This document shows positions 61,499 through 64,000 of a DNA stretch of 64,000 bases, one piece after another. The DNA comes from Deltaproteobacteria bacterium (GTDB lineage: Bacteria; Desulfobacterota; Desulfobacteria; Desulfobacterales; Desulfosarcinaceae). The first letter of the stretch is position 1. Each line of letters begins with the position of its first letter. The stretch lies in the NCBI GenBank assembly GCA_020444075.1, contig JAHLLR010000024.1, positions 1-64,000 on the forward strand, written 5' to 3'. The translations under genes were made by a program, and so were the position numbers. The notes under the pieces were generated by a model. It had not been told where the DNA came from and did no database searches. It saw nothing but the letters and a program-made list of their open reading frames with translations.

Positions 61499-62863
61499 GT
61501 GAAAATCGTGATTGTGGGTGCCGGTGAAGTCGGGTTTCACATTGCCAGCCGTCTGGCTCAAGAGAACAAGGATGTGGTGGTCATCGATTTTGATCCGGAA
61601 GCCCTGAAACGGCTTTCCGAAAGCCTCGACGTCCAGACGATCACCGGTTCGGGGAGCAGTCCCGCCATCCTGGAAGAAGCCGGCATCCGTGAAGCTGAAA
61701 TCATGCTGGCCGTCACCGATTCCGACGAAGTGAATCTGGTGGCCTGCCTGATGGCCGATACCCTGTCTCCCACCACCAAGAAGCTGGCCCGGCTGCGGGG
61801 AGCCGATTTTGACCGCTACCATGACACGTTCAAGGTAAACGCACCCCATATCGATACCGTCATCAATCCGGACATCGAGGTGGTCCGGACGATCGAACGG
61901 CTCATGAGCGTGCCGGGTGCCGTGGATGTGGGTGAATTTGCCGACGGCCGCATCAAGTTCGTCGGTGTATATCTGGAACCCGGTTCTCGACTGGCCGGTG
62001 TGCGTCTGGCCGATCTGCCGAGTATTCTCAAAGAAGATCGGCCCCTGATCGCCGCTGTTGTTCGTGACGACCAGCTGATCATCCCCAAGGGCGACAACCA
62101 CCTGCGCGACGGAGACCTGGTCTACTTTATCAGCGAAGAGAAAAATCTGTTCAAACACCTCTCCATCTTCGACAAGCACGCCACGCCGGTAAAGCGGGTG
62201 CTGATTGTCGGCGGAGGGCGCATCGGCTATCGCCTGGCCAAACAGCTTGAAGGCAAGCTGCTCTCCTGCAAAGTCATCGAAAAGCGCGCCATCCGGTGCG
62301 ATATTCTGGCCGAGCGATTGGAGCGGACCGTTGTGCTCCACGGTGACGGGTCGGACCAAAGCCTGCTGGTGGAAGAGAATATTCATGACACCGACCTGGT
62401 GGTGACCCTGACCAGTGACGAAGAGACCAACATTTTAACGTCACTGTTAGCCAAACGGCTGGGCGCCAAGAAAACCATCACCCAGATTAATAAATTCAGC
62501 TATTTTTCCCTCATGTCCGCCATCGGTATCGAACAGGTGGTCAGTCCCCGATTGTCGGCCATCAACACCATCCTGCAACATATCCGCAGAGGAAAAGTGC
62601 TTTCAGCGATCTCCATTAAAGGAGAAGAGGGGGAGGTGATGGAAGCGCTTGCCCTGCCCACCTCGGATATTGTGTCCAAGCCTTTGAAAAAAATTGCCTT
62701 CCCCAAGGGATCCATGGTGGCCGGTATTATCCGCCAGGAGGCCATTATCATCCCCAGCGGCGACAGTGTCATCGAACCGGACGACCGGATCATCATTTTC
62801 GCCACCCGCGAGGCCATCCCCGGCGTCGAGAAGATTCTGGCCGTAAAACTGGAGTATATTTAA
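61499..62863 (+). CDS. trkA: Trk system potassium uptake protein TrkA
   Basis: Peripheral regulatory subunit that gates TrkH in response to nucleotides. 454 residues in two RCK units, each with a Rossmann NAD site: VGAGEVGFHIASRLA at the N-terminus and LIVGGGRIGYRLAKQL near residue 240, each followed by a TrkA-C domain. GTG 61499 has AAAGGAG upstream. TTGACA at 61425-61430 in the preceding gap may be a -35, with a poor -10. The trkH start follows the stop with no gap. Confidence 0.94.
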   Translation: MKIVIVGAGEVGFHIASRLAQENKDVVVIDFDPEALKRLSESLDVQTITGSGSSPAILEEAGIREAEIMLAVTDSDEVNLVACLMADTLSPTTKKLARLRGADFDRYHDTFKVNAPHIDTVINPDIEVVRTIERLMSVPGAVDVGEFADGRIKFVGVYLEPGSRLAGVRLADLPSILKEDRPLIAAVVRDDQLIIPKGDNHLRDGDLVYFISEEKNLFKHLSIFDKHATPVKRVLIVGGGRIGYRLAKQLEGKLLSCKVIEKRAIRCDILAERLERTVVLHGDGSDQSLLVEENIHDTDLVVTLTSDEETNILTSLLAKRLGAKKTITQINKFSYFSLMSAIGIEQVVSPRLSAINTILQHIRRGKVLSAISIKGEEGEVMEALALPTSDIVSKPLKKIAFPKGSMVAGIIRQEAIIIPSGDSVIEPDDRIIIFATREAIPGVEKILAVKLEYI

Positions 62864-64000
62864 TTGCGCTGGCGCTATATCCTCAAGACCGTCGGGGTAT
62901 TGACCCTTTTTTTCGGCGGTACCATGGTGGTTCCCCTGGCCTTCGACCTGTTTTCCATGGATCGAAGCCTGATGCCTCTGGTTAAAGCCATGGGCATTAC
63001 ATTGGTTTGTGGTCTCGCCCTGGTGGCGTTGTTCAGACCCGAGAAGACTGACACCATGAGCCAGCGCGAAGGCATGGCCATTGTATCCCTGGGATGGACA
63101 GCCATCGGTCTGTTCGGGGCGCTTCCTTTTTATTATTCCGACGGCTCCTTTTTATTTGTGGATGCGTTCTTCGAGTCCGTTTCCGGATTTACCACCACCG
63201 GATCATCGATTCTGACCGACATCGAAGGATTGAGCCGGGGCCTTTTAGTCTGGCGCAGTTTCATCCAGTGGCTGGGGGGGATGGGCATCATCGTCCTGTC
63301 CATTGCCATCCTTCCCTTTTTGGGCGTCGGCGGCATGCAGCTGTACAAGGCCGAGGTGCCCAGCCCGGTGCCGGACAAGCTCAAGCCCCGCATCCGCGAT
63401 ACGGCATTGATTCTGTGGAAAGTCTACGCCCTGTTCACCGTGGCCGAGACGCTGTTGCTGATGATGGGCGGCATGACTTTTTTCGATGCCTTGAACCATG
63501 CCTTCACCACCATGCCCACGGGTGGCTTTTCAACGAAAAACGCGTCGGTGGCCCACTTTGACAGTGTATATATCGATGCCGTCATTACTGTGTTTATGCT
63601 GCTGGCCGGCATCAACTTCTCACTTCACTACCAGGTTTTAAAGGGGCGTCCGCTGGCTTTCTGGAAAGACTCGGAGTGCCGGTTCTATCTGGTCATGTGT
63701 CTGGTCCTGACCCTTGTGGTCACGGCCAACCTTTACCGCACGGTGTATGCGGATGCCGGCCAGTCATTTCGTTACGCCGCCTTTCAGGTGGTTTCCATCG
63801 TGACTACCACCGGCTACGCGACGGCCGATTATGAATTGTGGCCGGGTATGTCGCAGATCATCATCTTCCTGTGCATGTTTGTGGGAGCGTCGGCGGGTTC
63901 CACCGGCGGAGGCATGAAGTGCCTTCGCATCATGCTTTGCTTCAAGTACTGCTATAAAGAACTTTTTACCATGATCCACCCGCGGGCCGTCTCCCACATC
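62864..64000 (+). CDS. trkH: Trk system potassium channel TrkH (3' end outside the window)
   Basis: The frame opens at a TTG directly after the trkA stop and stays open for 379 codons to the window end, so only the 5' part is seen. Selectivity-filter loops of the TrkH/KtrB family are present: SGFTTTGSSI, TTMPTGGFSTKN and SIVTTTGYATADY; each has the filter glycine that selects K+. FIQWLGGMGIIVLS is also diagnostic. The last visible residues resemble the helix before the fourth pore loop. Forms the membrane channel of the Trk system with TrkA. Confidence 0.92.
   Translation, partial: MRWRYILKTVGVLTLFFGGTMVVPLAFDLFSMDRSLMPLVKAMGITLVCGLALVALFRPEKTDTMSQREGMAIVSLGWTAIGLFGALPFYYSDGSFLFVDAFFESVSGFTTTGSSILTDIEGLSRGLLVWRSFIQWLGGMGIIVLSIAILPFLGVGGMQLYKAEVPSPVPDKLKPRIRDTALILWKVYALFTVAETLLLMMGGMTFFDALNHAFTTMPTGGFSTKNASVAHFDSVYIDAVITVFMLLAGINFSLHYQVLKGRPLAFWKDSECRFYLVMCLVLTLVVTANLYRTVYADAGQSFRYAAFQVVSIVTTTGYATADYELWPGMSQIIIFLCMFVGASAGSTGGGMKCLRIMLCFKYCYKELFTMIHPRAVSHI

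Overview
The window looks like a chromosomal core region of a Gram-negative, anaerobic member of the Desulfobacterota (sulfate-reducer-like former Deltaproteobacteria). This rests on gene content and order rather than on any database search. The evidence is: rpsB-tsf-pyrH-frr-uppS-cdsA-dxr-rseP in line; a heptose-containing LPS core cluster; an F0-only ATP synthase operon (atpZ-atpI-atpB-atpE) with no F1 genes attached; rpsF-rpsR-DUF2232-rplI-dnaB-hflX in line; and FabH/FabK fatty-acid genes. Coding DNA is moderately GC-rich and tightly packed with many 4-nt stop/start overlaps. I see no CRISPR array, prophage, IS transposase or rRNA.

Layout. 1-7.2 kb: translation factors, UMP kinase and the lipid carrier/phospholipid/isoprenoid/membrane-protease block, all + strand. 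7.3-11.1 kb: purL and purQ, together resembling a large-type FGAM synthase cut in two. 11.1-20.0 kb: lipid A acyltransferase, heptosyltransferases II and I, three glycosyltransferases, an O-antigen ligase and (opposite strand) MsbA. 20.1-23.4 kb: an operon making ADP-heptose (gmhA, hldE), led by a conserved-looking protein I cannot assign. 23.4-26.6 kb: Trm112-like mini-protein, DUF4416, YicC, RemA-like, gmk and rlmB. 26.7-30.5 kb: icd, comF, a palindromic MITE-like element, pgeF and pyrK. 30.6-32.4 kb: F0 genes, ending in a strong terminator. 32.4-36.3 kb (minus): uvrA and pdxA. 36.4-37.0 kb: an AT-rich gene-free stretch before a divergent DnaA paralog and a GlcD-type FAD oxidoreductase.

39.8-46.3 kb (minus): a Cys-motif mini-protein, inositol monophosphatase, hflX, dnaB, rplI, DUF2232, rpsR and rpsF. 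46.5-47.4 kb (minus): a monocistronic tRNA-Lys(CUU) and a degenerate KptA/Tpt1-like protein. 47.6-53.4 kb: hemL (+), then minus-strand small lipoprotein, M23 peptidase, a short unknown, a GAF/sigma-54 activator and a sirtuin. 53.6-58.2 kb (+): mpl, a ribbon-helix-helix-like protein behind a palindromic site, fabH and fabK. 58.2-61.4 kb (+): birA with a self-operator, then bioY-bioM-bioN biotin uptake. 61.5-64 kb: trkA and the start of trkH, cut by the window edge.

The genes serve cell-envelope assembly (LPS core, undecaprenyl carrier, peptidoglycan recycling), translation and replication, and cofactor supply. The items most worth a second look are: the c-subunit residues that match the sodium-binding signature of Na+-ATP synthases; the divergent DnaA with altered P-loop and DNA-contact residues; the KptA-fold protein lacking catalytic residues; the unassigned protein leading the heptose operon; the MITE-like palindrome; the BirA operator fused to the ribosome-binding site and start codon of birA; and a palindrome next to a small putative DNA-binding protein.
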